Shown: one piece after another, positions 1 through 9,044 of the stretch
How positions within the stretch are numbered: the first letter of the stretch is position 1
Layout of the letters: every line of letters starts with the position of its first letter
Source of the DNA: Mucilaginibacter sp. UR6-1
Lineage (GTDB): Bacteria > Bacteroidota > Bacteroidia > Sphingobacteriales > Sphingobacteriaceae
Direction of reading: 5' to 3'
Length of the DNA: 64,000 nucleotides
Assembly (NCBI RefSeq): GCF_020880975.1
Contig: NZ_JAJIWP010000003.1
Span: 806,001-870,000, forward strand
The notes under the pieces: generated by a model
What the model was told of the DNA's origin: nothing
Database searches by the model: none
Seen by the model: only the letters and a program-made list of their open reading frames with translations
Program-made: the position numbers and the translations under genes

Positions 1-1267
1 GCATTACAAAGCCAACAAGCTGTGCACGCTCCAGGAATTTATCGCTCAATGGCTTGCCCTTTATCATTTCGATAAGCAGGAACAGCGCATGGCCGCCATC
101 AAGTGCCGGGATAGGCAACAGGTTCATTAATGCCAATACCATTGACAGGAGGCCTGTAAGGCTCCAGAAACGGGCCCAATCCCAGTCGCCGCCATAAAGG
201 GTAGCAATGCCAATCGGGCTCGATACAGCTTTTGTAGCCTTTACTTTACCGGTAAACAGCTTGCCCAAACCCTTTGCATTATCCTTAAAAGAGGTTATGG
301 CACGCTCGGCACCAATTGGCAGCGAGGCAAAGAAGCTATAATTGATCGTTTTCTCAGGAATATCAAATTTGTTTTGAAAACCGATAGTACCCTCTTTGCT
401 CACCTGCGAGTTTAGTGTTATTATCTTGCTGGCGCGGTTAACGGTAAGAGCTACCTGTTTGTTTTTATGTTGTTTAAGCTCCTTTTGCAGTTCATCCAAA
501 AAAGTTACCGGTTTGCCGTCAATAGCGGTTATCACATCGCCATGGGCTAACCCGGCCTTTTTGGCACCGCTGTTAGGTGCAAGGCTGTCAACCAATATTT
601 TTGAGCGGGGCATACGGCTAATAAACTGCTCTATACCCAGATCAGACACATCGTTTAATATATCAGCAGGAATAGTAACATCCAGCTTTTGATCACCGCG
701 TTGTACATTCAGCGTAGCGTTATCTATCAGTACTTTTGAGCTAATGATATCATCAAAGCGATCAACAGGTTTACCGTTTATAGCGTAAATTTTATCGCCG
801 GCACGCAGGCCTATCTTTTCGCCAATGGTACCGGGTACAATGCCGTATTTAATATCGCTGTTAGGGATGTATGTTTCTCCGTATTTTACGGTAAGCATCC
901 AGAAGATGAAGATACCTACAATAATATTGACGATAATACCGCCAAGCATCACAATAAGCCTTTGCCATGCCGGTTTCGAGCGGAACTCCCAGGGTTGCGG
1001 TTCGCCGGCCATCTGTTCAGTATCCATTGATTCATCAATCATACCGGCAATTTTAACATAACCGCCCAACGGCAGCCAGCCTATGCCGTACTCTACGCCT
1101 TTATATTTAAATTTAAACAGGCTGAAATTCCAGGCATCAAAAAAAAGGTAAAATTTTTCAACCTTGATGCCAAAAGCGCGGGCGGCAATAAAGTGCCCAA
1201 ACTCATGTAAAATTACCAGGATTGAAAGGCCAAGCAGTAACTGGCCTATCATTACTATTACGTCCAT
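1..1267 (-). CDS. rseP: RseP-type site-2 zinc metalloprotease (M50), C-terminus cut by window edge
   Basis: Intramembrane zinc protease of the inner membrane that cleaves membrane-anchored substrates such as anti-sigma factors. The N-terminus carries a hydrophobic helix with HEFGH (His21, Glu22, His25), the HExxH zinc site. A PDZ region follows in the middle. Near the window edge, NLLPIPALDGGH gives the second conserved motif with the third zinc ligand (LDG). About 422 codons are present, so only a short C-terminal piece should be missing to the left. It starts 3 nt after the dxr stop, so the two are very probably cotranscribed, a common dxr-rseP pairing in Bacteroidota. Family is certain from motifs; the substrate is not known. 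Confidence 0.95.
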   Translation of the reverse strand, partial: MDVIVMIGQLLLGLSILVILHEFGHFIAARAFGIKVEKFYLFFDAWNFSLFKFKYKGVEYGIGWLPLGGYVKIAGMIDESMDTEQMAGEPQPWEFRSKPAWQRLIVMLGGIIVNIIVGIFIFWMLTVKYGETYIPNSDIKYGIVPGTIGEKIGLRAGDKIYAINGKPVDRFDDIISSKVLIDNATLNVQRGDQKLDVTIPADILNDVSDLGIEQFISRMPRSKILVDSLAPNSGAKKAGLAHGDVITAIDGKPVTFLDELQKELKQHKNKQVALTVNRASKIITLNSQVSKEGTIGFQNKFDIPEKTINYSFFASLPIGAERAITSFKDNAKGLGKLFTGKVKATKAVSSPIGIATLYGGDWDWARFWSLTGLLSMVLALMNLLPIPALDGGHALFLLIEMIKGKPLSDKFLERAQLVGFVM

Positions 1268-1270
1268 TTA

Positions 1271-2488
1271 TTAGTTTGTATCAAGTTGTAAAGCCTTTAA
1301 CGGCAAAGTTTGTATTAAATTTTGTGCTAACATGCGTGTCTGTCTGTCAGTTTCCAGGTAGTTATGCAGGGTAGGCGTTTCAATAAACTCCATTTTTTGC
1401 ATACAGGCCTCAATAACATCGCTCATAGCCAAAAAGCCGGTTTGCCTGTTTAAAAAGGCTGCAACGGCTACCTCATTGGCCGCGTTAACTATACAGGGCA
1501 TATTACCACCTGCTTGCAGTGCATCAAATACCAAACCAAGATTACGGAATGTCTTTATGTCAGGCTGTTCAAAGCTAAGCGAGGGGTAATCGGTAAAGCT
1601 GAAACGCTTAAAATTATTAGCTATCCGTTCCGGATAACCCAAAGCGTATTGTATCGGCAATTTCATATCAGGCAGGCCCATCTGTGCTTTGATCGATCCA
1701 TCCTGAAACTGAACCATAGAGTGAATGATGGATTGCGGATGCACGATCACCTCAATTTGCGAGGGTTGCAAATCAAACAACCATTTGGCTTCAACCACTT
1801 CAAGGCCCTTATTCATCAGCGAGGCCGAATCAATGGTGATCTTGGCGCCCATTACCCAGTTGGGGTGCTTCAGGGCATCTTCACGGGTAACATTGGCCAA
1901 ATACGCGGCATCCCTGCCACGGAACGGGCCGCCCGATGCGGTCAGGATGATTTTTTCTATGGGATTTTGTTCTTCACCAACCAGGCATTGAAATATGGCC
2001 GAATGTTCTGAATCAACCGGCAATATCTTTACTTCGTGTTCACGGGCTAATTCGGTAATCAGTTCACCGGCAACTACCAAAGTTTCCTTATTGGCTAAAG
2101 CGATGTCCTTACCTGCCTTTATAGCGGCAATGGTAGGCTCAAGCCCGGCGAAGCCCACCATAGCGGTAAGTACAACATTAATTTCGGGCAGGGTAACCAG
2201 TTCAACAATGGCTTTGTGCCCGGCATGTACCTGTATTTCGGTTTTTGCCAGCGCTTCTTTTACCTGGCCATATTTGCTTTCGTCGCAAATAGCTACGTGG
2301 GTAGGGTAAAATTCCAGCGCTTGTTGTATCAGCAGGTCGGCATTATTATTAGCCGTAAGCAACACCATCTGGAACAGGTCCGGGTTTTCAGTAACCACCT
2401 CCAGCGCCTGCGTGCCAATACTGCCTGTTGAGCCTAAAATGGCAATATTTTTTATATAAGATGTATTATCAAGCATTCTCTGTCGCAC
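1271..2488 (-). CDS. dxr: 1-deoxy-D-xylulose 5-phosphate reductoisomerase
   Basis: Second step of the non-mevalonate isoprenoid pathway: NADPH-dependent rearrangement and reduction of DXP to 2-C-methyl-D-erythritol 4-phosphate, in the cytosol. The NADPH-binding motif ILGSTGSIG lies near the N-terminus. NKETLVVAGE and PVDSEHSAIFQ are Dxr signatures that include metal-binding Asp and Glu, and ASGGPF and the MNKGLE region follow. At 405 aa it has normal family length. An internal Met five codons in (start at 2476) is an equally plausible start, because the Rossmann strand begins only nine residues later. rseP follows immediately. Confidence 0.96.
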   Translation of the reverse strand: MRQRMLDNTSYIKNIAILGSTGSIGTQALEVVTENPDLFQMVLLTANNNADLLIQQALEFYPTHVAICDESKYGQVKEALAKTEIQVHAGHKAIVELVTLPEINVVLTAMVGFAGLEPTIAAIKAGKDIALANKETLVVAGELITELAREHEVKILPVDSEHSAIFQCLVGEEQNPIEKIILTASGGPFRGRDAAYLANVTREDALKHPNWVMGAKITIDSASLMNKGLEVVEAKWLFDLQPSQIEVIVHPQSIIHSMVQFQDGSIKAQMGLPDMKLPIQYALGYPERIANNFKRFSFTDYPSLSFEQPDIKTFRNLGLVFDALQAGGNMPCIVNAANEVAVAAFLNRQTGFLAMSDVIEACMQKMEFIETPTLHNYLETDRQTRMLAQNLIQTLPLKALQLDTN

Positions 2489-2515
2489 CTGAAGATGTGT
2501 ATATCCTCAATGGCG

Positions 2516-4015
2516 TTAATTAATATATTGTTTCAGTTCATCCGCTATCTTCCGGTCGTTAGCCAGGCGCGGAACTTTGTTTTGGCCGCCAAGTTTGCCC
2601 TGCGACCGCATATAATTTATAAAAGTATCCTTTTTTACGCTATTGACTATCAAAGGCTGTAAAATGTTACCCTCAATAAGGTCAAAATAGTAAATATTTT
2701 TCTTTTGCAGTGCCTTGTCTACTTTCAAAGCAAAGCTTTTCAGGTCGGCGGGCTCCTTGCCAAACTCCACAAACCACTCATGGTAAGGGAGTTGCCCCGC
2801 TTCGGGTGTAACCTGCGGCGCTACGGTAAATTCTACCACGTTAAGCCCTTCCTCTTTGGCTACGCTCATCAGCGCGTGCTCTACCTCTTCGCCAATAACG
2901 TGCTCGCCAAAGGCAGAGATGTAGTGTTTTATACGCCCGCTCACCACTATTTTATATGGATCTTTTGAAATGAACTTAACCGTATCGCCAATGCTATAGC
3001 CCCACAGGCCGGCATTGGTGTTGAGTATGAGTGCGTAGTTTTTATCCAGCTCCACGTCCTCTAAACTGACGCGGGTAGGGTTATCGTTAAAGTATTCATC
3101 CGCAGGGATAAACTCGTAAAACATGCCCAGGTCAACCTGTAGCAGTAGCCCGCGTTCCTTTTGCGAATCCTGGAAAGCGATAAAACCCTCTGATGCCGGG
3201 TAGGTTTCAATGGTATCTATCGCGAAGCCGATGCTTTCTTCCATACGGGCACGGTAAGGCTCATAGTTAACGCCGCCGTATACGTACAGCTTAAAGTTCG
3301 GGAAGATATCCTTTATCTTTTTACCGCCGTGTTTGGCCGATAGCCGGTCAAAATACATTTGGCACCAGGGCGGTATGCCCGATATGAGGCGCATATCAGC
3401 CTGGCCGGTTTCGGCTACAATGGCATCTACCTTTTGCTCCCAATCATCAATGCAATTTACCTGGTAGCTTGGCAAACGGTTTTTTTGCAGGTAACCCGGC
3501 ACATGGTGCGCCACAATGCCCGACAGCCGACCAACAGGAACCCCATTTTTTTCGGCCAGCTCGGGGCTGCCCTGTAAAAATATCATTTTGCCATCCACAA
3601 ATTCGGCATTACCCGTTTCATGTATATAGCTCAGCAGCGCGTTGCGGGCGGCTTTGATATGCCCCGGCATGCTTTCCTTTGATAAGGGAATATACTTAAC
3701 ACCCGATGTAGTGCCCGATGTTTTAGTGAGATACAAAGGCTTGCCCGGCCAGGTTACGTTAGGTTCGCCGGCTACAATGCGCTCAATATAGGGGCGCAGT
3801 TCCTCATAATCGCGTACGGGTACGTGGCGTTTAAAATCGGCGTAAGTACGTATCTGGTCAAAGTTATGCGCCTTGCCAAATTCGGTATCTTTAGCCTGCG
3901 CTATCAGTTGTAAAAAAGTTTTATGTTGCAGGGGTACCGCGTTTTTGCGTTGCTTGTTAAGCTGGCGGTTAACGTAGGCGGCAAATATTTTACTCAGGGA
4001 AGCTTTTAAACCCAT
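2516..4015 (-). CDS. GH3 auxin-responsive-promoter-family acyl-adenylating enzyme
   Basis: A 499-aa member of the GH3 family, within the adenylate-forming enzyme superfamily. In plants GH3 proteins join amino acids to acyl acids; the bacterial substrates are largely unknown. Visible signatures are the phosphate-binding loop LTKTSGTTSGVKYIP (about residues 92-106), the ETYPASEG motif in the middle, and the C-terminal swinging-domain stretch VSGRIKHYISAFGEHV. Length is normal for bacterial GH3 proteins. It ends 27 nt before the dxr start and begins 3 nt after the next upstream gene (4019-4747), so it probably belongs to the same minus-strand transcript. I make no claim about substrate. Confidence 0.9.
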   Translation of the reverse strand: MGLKASLSKIFAAYVNRQLNKQRKNAVPLQHKTFLQLIAQAKDTEFGKAHNFDQIRTYADFKRHVPVRDYEELRPYIERIVAGEPNVTWPGKPLYLTKTSGTTSGVKYIPLSKESMPGHIKAARNALLSYIHETGNAEFVDGKMIFLQGSPELAEKNGVPVGRLSGIVAHHVPGYLQKNRLPSYQVNCIDDWEQKVDAIVAETGQADMRLISGIPPWCQMYFDRLSAKHGGKKIKDIFPNFKLYVYGGVNYEPYRARMEESIGFAIDTIETYPASEGFIAFQDSQKERGLLLQVDLGMFYEFIPADEYFNDNPTRVSLEDVELDKNYALILNTNAGLWGYSIGDTVKFISKDPYKIVVSGRIKHYISAFGEHVIGEEVEHALMSVAKEEGLNVVEFTVAPQVTPEAGQLPYHEWFVEFGKEPADLKSFALKVDKALQKKNIYYFDLIEGNILQPLIVNSVKKDTFINYMRSQGKLGGQNKVPRLANDRKIADELKQYIN

Positions 4016-4018
4016 AGT

Positions 4019-4747
4019 TTAGTCAGTTTCGGCTACGCTGTCATCCAGATCCATGTGGCTGTATACAAGTTTGCGGTAGGTAACAGCCAGTACAATGTTA
4101 ACAAAGGGATAGGTAAACAGTATAGCAATTGAAATAATAGGGTAAAAGTTTGACAGGGCAATGGGCAGCGCGATAAGCAATAATATTATACCCAGTATGC
4201 TAATGATCTTAAGCAGATAACCCTTGGTAAGCATAAAACTCTGCTTTAATGATTCAAGGGGGCCGGAATGGTCGTCAACAATAAAGGTGTTGAAAAACAT
4301 GATGCGGAATGCAAGGTACAGCCCCACTATGGTACTGAATACCATCACCAGGGTTTGCAAATCCTCATAAGGTTCAAGCATATTAACGCCGATATTGTAA
4401 TTGGTAACAATAAATGCCAGCAAAAAAACAACAGCCAGGTAGCTCAACACCATTTTAATGGTTGGAATAATCTGCGAGAACTCGAACTCGTAATACTCAC
4501 TATCGATAACCGTGAATATCAGTTTATACAAACCTAAGGTTGAATAAGCCTGGATAAACAGCATAATAAAGGAGAATATCATGGTCGACGTAAAATCATC
4601 CGGAGAAAATGTGAACGCCAAAGCCACAGAAAGTACACCTAACAGCAAAAAGGTAATAGCCGAATAAACAATGATGGTTACAAAGTTACCCTTGAAAATG
4701 TGCCATGAAGATTTTAAAGTTTCTACAATAGAAAACGGATGGTACAT
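4019..4747 (-). CDS. Polytopic inner-membrane protein, unknown function
   Basis: A 242-aa protein with about six hydrophobic segments (for example residues 23-48, 54-75, 95-115 and the run near 175-220) and charged ends, with an acidic C-terminal tail. I recognise no catalytic motif. The overall look, a soluble start PFSIVETLKSSWHIFKGNF followed by paired helices, resembles membrane domains found beside glycerophosphodiester phosphodiesterases and other small integral proteins, but that is weak. It sits between a glycosyltransferase (9 nt gap) and the GH3 gene (3 nt gap), so an envelope-related role is only suggested by position. Confidence 0.8.
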   Translation of the reverse strand: MYHPFSIVETLKSSWHIFKGNFVTIIVYSAITFLLLGVLSVALAFTFSPDDFTSTMIFSFIMLFIQAYSTLGLYKLIFTVIDSEYYEFEFSQIIPTIKMVLSYLAVVFLLAFIVTNYNIGVNMLEPYEDLQTLVMVFSTIVGLYLAFRIMFFNTFIVDDHSGPLESLKQSFMLTKGYLLKIISILGIILLLIALPIALSNFYPIISIAILFTYPFVNIVLAVTYRKLVYSHMDLDDSVAETD

Positions 4748-4756
4748 ATATAGATG

Positions 4757-5728
4757 CTAAGCTTTTTTCATGATAACATGTTTCCAATAATCCTGCATAA
4801 AACCAAAGCCATAGGCTACCAGTTGAATGAGGGATGTTATTATGCTCAAAAATGCGATTTTTAGAGATTTATTTTTAGTTAACGAATGAAAAAATATTAA
4901 CAATATATAAACAGACAGTAAAATATTGCAAAGCGCTGCTATTTGCCATTGCAATAAATTGGCTATCAGCGTAAAGCCTAAACCCAGCGTAAACACCGCC
5001 GGAAAAAAGTGTACCGCCTTTAACTGCTGCGGGAAAAATTTATAAATATTGATACGCGCCCTGCCAAAAAAATGCAACTGCTTGTAAAACTGCGTAAAGT
5101 TGGTGCGGCGTTTATGGTAAACAATGGCATCAGGTATCAGGCCGATCTTAAAACCGGCGGTATGTACCCGGATGCTGTACTCAATATCCTCGCCCAGGCG
5201 GGTGATGATAAAACCGCCAACCTTTTCCCACACCTTGCGCGACAGACCCATGTTAAAGCTGCGCGGGTGAAACTGCCCGCCCATATTTTTTTTATTGCCA
5301 CGGATGCCGCCGGTAGTAAAAGACGAGGTCATGGAGTAACTGATAGCCTTTTGGATAGGGGTGAAGGAGCTGTGCGCCGCGTCGGGCCCGCCATACATGT
5401 CGAGCCAGTTGGTGGTAAGGGTGTTATTAACCGTTTCCAGGTAATCGGGCGGTATCAGGCAGTCCGAATCGAATATAATAAAGTAATCGCCTTTAGCGCG
5501 TTCAAAGCCAAAATTGCGGGTAAAGCCCTGACCTTCGTTCGGTTTAACGTAATAAGTAAGCTCAAGCTTACCCTGAAAGCTTTTTACAATATCGGCAGCA
5601 TCATCTTTTGAACCATCCTCAATAACCATCACATCAAACTGCTTATACGTTTGCAGGGTGAGTGTTTCCAGCAGTTCTTTTATTTCCTGCGGGCGGTTAT
5701 ATAAAGGTATAATGATGGTATAATGCAT
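4757..5728 (-). CDS. Family 2 glycosyltransferase with C-terminal membrane helices
   Basis: A 323-aa inverting GT-A glycosyltransferase that transfers a sugar from a nucleotide-sugar at the cytoplasmic face of the inner membrane. The N-terminus reads IIPLYNRPQEIKELL, followed by VIEDGSKDD and the metal-binding IIFDSDCLIPPDYLE (DSD as the DXD motif). LGEDIEYSIR around residue 180 supplies the ED acid/base region. Two to three hydrophobic helices occupy the C-terminal 90 residues. The start codon lies 9 nt from the inner edge of a perfect 52-bp inverted repeat, which may fold in the mRNA and influence initiation. Acceptor unknown; probably envelope or exopolysaccharide glycan. Confidence 0.92.
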   Translation of the reverse strand: MHYTIIIPLYNRPQEIKELLETLTLQTYKQFDVMVIEDGSKDDAADIVKSFQGKLELTYYVKPNEGQGFTRNFGFERAKGDYFIIFDSDCLIPPDYLETVNNTLTTNWLDMYGGPDAAHSSFTPIQKAISYSMTSSFTTGGIRGNKKNMGGQFHPRSFNMGLSRKVWEKVGGFIITRLGEDIEYSIRVHTAGFKIGLIPDAIVYHKRRTNFTQFYKQLHFFGRARINIYKFFPQQLKAVHFFPAVFTLGLGFTLIANLLQWQIAALCNILLSVYILLIFFHSLTKNKSLKIAFLSIITSLIQLVAYGFGFMQDYWKHVIMKKA

Positions 5729-5737
5729 GCTTTGTTA

Positions 5738-5913
5738 ATGTGCAGATATTTTTTGATGTGCAGATATGCGGATGTGCAAATGTGCAGATGAGTTTGATTA
5801 AATTGTTTGTAATCTAAGTTGATTGTATTCCCAAATATTTTTCATGTATCTGTTTTTTTTGATCTGCACATTTGCACATCCGCATATCTGCACATCAAAA
5901 AATATCTGCACAT
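5738..5913. repeat. Perfect 52-bp inverted repeat with 72-bp loop
   Basis: Arms 5738-5789 and 5862-5913 are exact reverse complements over 52 bp. The pairing continues past one mismatch for four more bases at the outer edge. Each arm is itself built from degenerate copies of a unit like atgtgcagat/gatgtgcaaa. The element fills the gap between two same-direction glycosyltransferase genes, from 8 nt beyond one stop to 9 nt before the next start. RNA from this gap would form a very stable hairpin. No transposase or target-site duplication is visible. Confidence 0.95.
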
Positions 5914-5921
5914 CAACAGAT

Positions 5922-6872
5922 CTAAACCGTTTCCTCAACCTGGTAGTTATTTCTGTCGCTTGAATTGCGTGAAACCAGTTCGGCCACAAAGCCGGTTAAA
6001 AATAGTTGAGAGCCTAAGATAATAGCCACCAACGCTATATAAAACAGCGGATTGTCTGTCGTATCACGATAATGCTCATTGCGTGCAATGTGGTAAAGCT
6101 TTTCAAATATGATCCATAAGGCCATTACCAAACCTGTAAAAAAACTGAGCACGCCCATAGTACCAAAAAAGTGCATCGGGCGTTTGCCAAACTTGCCCAC
6201 AAAAAATATGGAAAGCAAATCCAGAAAACCATTGATGAACCTGCTTAGGCCGAACTTTGTTTTGCCGTATTTACGTGCACGGTGCTCAACTACCTGTTCG
6301 CCTATTTTGGTAAAGCCCGCCCATTTGGCCAAAACGGGTATATATCGGTGCATTTCGCCGTAAACTTCAATGTTTTTAACTACGGCTTTTCGATACGCTT
6401 TCAGGCCGCAGTTAAAATCGTGCAGGTTATGTATGCCCGACATGCTGCGGGTAGCCGAGTTGAACAGTTTGGTAGGGATGGTTTTGGTCAGCGGATCATA
6501 ACGCTTGGCTTTCCAGCCCGATATCAGGTCATATCGCTCCTCGGTTATGCGGCGGTAAAGCTCAGGTATCTCATCCGGACTATCCTGCAGATCAGCATCC
6601 ATAGTGATCACAACATTACCCTGCGCGGCCTCAAAGCCCACATTCAACGCGGCGGATTTGCCATAGTTGCGCCTGAATTTTACACCTCTTAAATGCGGAT
6701 TGTTCAGTTTAAGGCGGCAGATCATCTCCCACGAACCATCCTTGCTGCCATCATCAACCAGTATTACCTCATAGCTGAATTTATGCTCATCCATTACGCG
6801 CGCTATCCATGAGGTAAGCTCCGGTAACGATTCAACCTCATCATATAAAGGTACTACTACTGATATATCCAT
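5922..6872 (-). CDS. Polyprenyl-phosphate sugar synthase-like family 2 glycosyltransferase
   Basis: A 316-aa enzyme of the DPM1/ArnC/GtrB type, which moves a sugar or aminosugar from a nucleotide carrier to undecaprenyl phosphate at the inner membrane. Evidence: ISVVVPLYDEVESLPEL at the N-terminus, ILVDDGSKDGS, the metal-binding ITMDADLQDSPDEIP, and the conserved FNCGLKAYRK and KWAGFTKIGEQVVEHRAR stretches. Two C-terminal transmembrane helices (about 235-260 and 275-300) fit the GtrB/ArnC architecture. It is upstream of the second glycosyltransferase with the inverted repeat between them. Sugar identity cannot be read from sequence. Confidence 0.93.
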   Translation of the reverse strand: MDISVVVPLYDEVESLPELTSWIARVMDEHKFSYEVILVDDGSKDGSWEMICRLKLNNPHLRGVKFRRNYGKSAALNVGFEAAQGNVVITMDADLQDSPDEIPELYRRITEERYDLISGWKAKRYDPLTKTIPTKLFNSATRSMSGIHNLHDFNCGLKAYRKAVVKNIEVYGEMHRYIPVLAKWAGFTKIGEQVVEHRARKYGKTKFGLSRFINGFLDLLSIFFVGKFGKRPMHFFGTMGVLSFFTGLVMALWIIFEKLYHIARNEHYRDTTDNPLFYIALVAIILGSQLFLTGFVAELVSRNSSDRNNYQVEETV

Positions 6873-6957
6873 CTATTAAGCCCGTGTTTTGAGGCGATGC
6901 AAAAATATAAAAAAAGCGGGAATGGTATTAAGTAACAATAGCGTCTTAACGATATGC

Positions 6958-6996
6958 CAAAAAGAAAGCGTCTTGATATTCTCAAAACGCCTTTCA
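6958..6996 (-). terminator. Putative rho-independent terminator of mqo
   Basis: Read on the minus strand, gaaaggcgttttga pairs with tcaagacgctttc with one mismatch and one bulge around a short loop, followed by ctttttgg. It lies just past the mqo stop codon at 7013, in the right orientation for it. Confidence 0.6.
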
Positions 6997-7012
6997 TATA
7001 TAATATCTAAAC

Positions 7013-8515
7013 TTACAATATCCCCAGCACATTCCCCGTCCGTTCGCGGGTAGCATTGGCTAACTGTTCGTTATTTGAAAGGGATTGCCCGTAAGATGGT
7101 ATCATCTGCTTTAATTTGGCCTGCCAAGCTGCTGACCGGGCTTTGTCTTTAAAGCAACGCTCAATCAACTGTATCATGATAGGCACTGAGGTTGACGCGC
7201 CCGGCGATGCACCCAGTAAGGCCGATATGCTGCCATCAGCAGAGGTAACCACCTCGGTGCCGAATTCAAGTTTGCCTCCCAGTTTGTCGTCCTTTTTGAT
7301 GATCTGCACACGCTGGCCTGCAATATCCAGCTTCCAGTCGCTTTGCTTGGCTTGCGGGTAGTAATCCTGCAAGGCTTTCAGGCGGTCGGCGGGTGATTGC
7401 ATTACCTGGCCGATGAGGTATTTAGTCAGGGCCATTTCATGCAGACCTACTGATAGCAGCGGTTTTATATTGTGTAGCTTGATAGATTTAAACAGATCAA
7501 GCAGCGAACCTTTCTTTAAAAAACGGGTAGAGAAACCAGCGTATGGTCCGAATAGCAATTCGCGTTTGCCATTTACCATTCGGGTATCCAAATGCGGTAC
7601 CGACATTGGCGGCGAACCAACAGATGCCTTGCCGTAAACCTTGGCATTATGCTGCGCAACCACGGCGGGGTTGGTACAAACCAGCCATTGCCCGCTTACC
7701 GGGAAACCGCCAAAGCCCTTGCTCTCCGGTATGCCCGATTTTTGCAGCAAAGGCAAAGCGCCACCGCCCGCACCTACAAAAACAAATTTAGCTTCGAGTT
7801 TGCGGGTTTTGCCCGTGGTTTTATCAGCAACTTTAAGCTGCCAATTATTATTATCTTTATTGCGTGTTATATCCTCAACCTCGTGGTTAACACTCAGGTT
7901 AACGCCGGGCTGGGCTTTTAATTTATTTAACAATGAACGTGTTAGCGCGCCAAAATTAACATCGGTACCAATGTCCATATAAGTGGCTGAAACCTTTTCG
8001 CCGGGCTGGCGGCCATCCATTATAAGGGGAATCCACTGTTTTAGCTGCTGCGCATCTTCTGAATACCGCATATCCTTAAAAAAGTGATGCTTTACCAGTG
8101 CCTGCTGGCGTTTTTTAAGGTATTCTACATTATCATCGCCCCAAACAAAGCTCATGTGGGGTACTTTGGTAATAAATTCCTTTGGAGATGAGATGTAGCC
8201 GGTTTCAACCAGGTGTGCCCAAAATTCTTTGCTTATCTCAAATTGCTCGGCAATTTGTATGGCTTTTTTTATCTCAACAGAGCCATCGGGCTTTTGGGGG
8301 GTGTAATTGAGTTCGCAAAAGGCGGAGTGGCCTGTGCCCGCGTTGTTCATCGCGTCCGAACTTTCAGCAGCTATAACGTCAAGGCGTTCAAATATCTCAA
8401 TGGTGAGGTCGGGCTGGAGTTCTTTAAGCATTACACCTAAAGTAGCGCTCATAATACCTGCGCCAATTAAAACAACATCGGCATAGCTGCCTGCAACACT
8501 GTTAGTATTGTTCAT
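7013..8515 (-). CDS. mqo: Malate:quinone oxidoreductase
   Basis: Membrane-associated FAD enzyme that oxidises malate to oxaloacetate and passes electrons to the quinone pool, replacing or supplementing malate dehydrogenase in the TCA cycle. The N-terminal dinucleotide motif VVLIGAGIMSATLGVMLKEL is followed by the characteristic MNNAGTGHSAFCELNYTP, and GGFPVSGQWLVC and FGPYAGFSTRFLKKGS are family hallmarks. At 500 aa it is full length. It stands alone with its own terminator, in a long divergent promoter region shared with glutamine synthetase. Confidence 0.96.
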   Translation of the reverse strand: MNNTNSVAGSYADVVLIGAGIMSATLGVMLKELQPDLTIEIFERLDVIAAESSDAMNNAGTGHSAFCELNYTPQKPDGSVEIKKAIQIAEQFEISKEFWAHLVETGYISSPKEFITKVPHMSFVWGDDNVEYLKKRQQALVKHHFFKDMRYSEDAQQLKQWIPLIMDGRQPGEKVSATYMDIGTDVNFGALTRSLLNKLKAQPGVNLSVNHEVEDITRNKDNNNWQLKVADKTTGKTRKLEAKFVFVGAGGGALPLLQKSGIPESKGFGGFPVSGQWLVCTNPAVVAQHNAKVYGKASVGSPPMSVPHLDTRMVNGKRELLFGPYAGFSTRFLKKGSLLDLFKSIKLHNIKPLLSVGLHEMALTKYLIGQVMQSPADRLKALQDYYPQAKQSDWKLDIAGQRVQIIKKDDKLGGKLEFGTEVVTSADGSISALLGASPGASTSVPIMIQLIERCFKDKARSAAWQAKLKQMIPSYGQSLSNNEQLANATRERTGNVLGIL

Positions 8516-9044
8516 TCTCTCTACAATTGCCCTTTGTTAATTAATAACGGGCGCCAAAAATATTAACTGATTAAAACCAAAACGGTTTTTGATTTAAAAA
8601 TGTATCTGTTATGCTTTCATCGGCTATTTATGTGCAGCCGCTTTTTTTAAATCAGGCAATTTTAATAAAAAAATACAACAATCGATCGCATTATGGTAAA
8701 TCGTAATAGCGTATTTACATACATTTTTATTTTGAGATGATATTTACGGTATTTACCATGCTATGATACAATATTACCGGATGTGATAGTTTTAAACAGT
8801 TATGGAAAATTATTGGTCGCGTTTGCAAAGGTAAATTGTAGTAGTGGTTAACTTTAATAGCGAATTTGTAACTATTTATTAATTTGAATTGGATTTATAC
8901 GGTATTCACAAAAAAAAGTTAAATATTTTGTAATATTATTATGAATTCTATAAAAATAATTTAAATTCGCCTCAATAATTAGTTGCGAAATACACCAAAC
9001 TGTTATTAAACCCCAACTATTTTAAAAAAGAAATAAATAAAACA
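8516..9044. other. 529-bp AT-rich divergent intergenic region (mqo / glnII)
   Basis: No ORF with coding character. The stretch is strongly AT-rich and must contain the promoters of mqo (leftward) and the glutamine synthetase gene (rightward). I did not find a convincing full TTG/TAnnTTTG pair or a clear operator palindrome. The length suggests regulated expression of the glutamine synthetase gene, but I see no recognisable nitrogen-regulator site. Confidence 0.7.

Noticed and set aside
1514..2011. Long plus-strand ORF (165 codons) opposite dxr
   Set aside because: Antisense shadow of a certain gene; the protein has no recognisable domain.
5072..5611. 179-codon plus-strand ORF opposite a glycosyltransferase
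   Set aside because: Shadow of the minus-strand gene with clear GT2 motifs.
5738..5913. CRISPR-like array from repeated atgtgcagat units
   Set aside because: Units are very short, degenerate and without unique spacers, and the two blocks are inverted, not direct; no cas genes.
5798..5989. 63-codon minus-strand ORF crossing the 52-bp inverted repeat, with a repetitive DVQI-type peptide
   Set aside because: It reads through one arm of the palindrome and into the 3' end of a real glycosyltransferase gene; the repeat-like peptide comes from the DNA repeat units, not coding selection.
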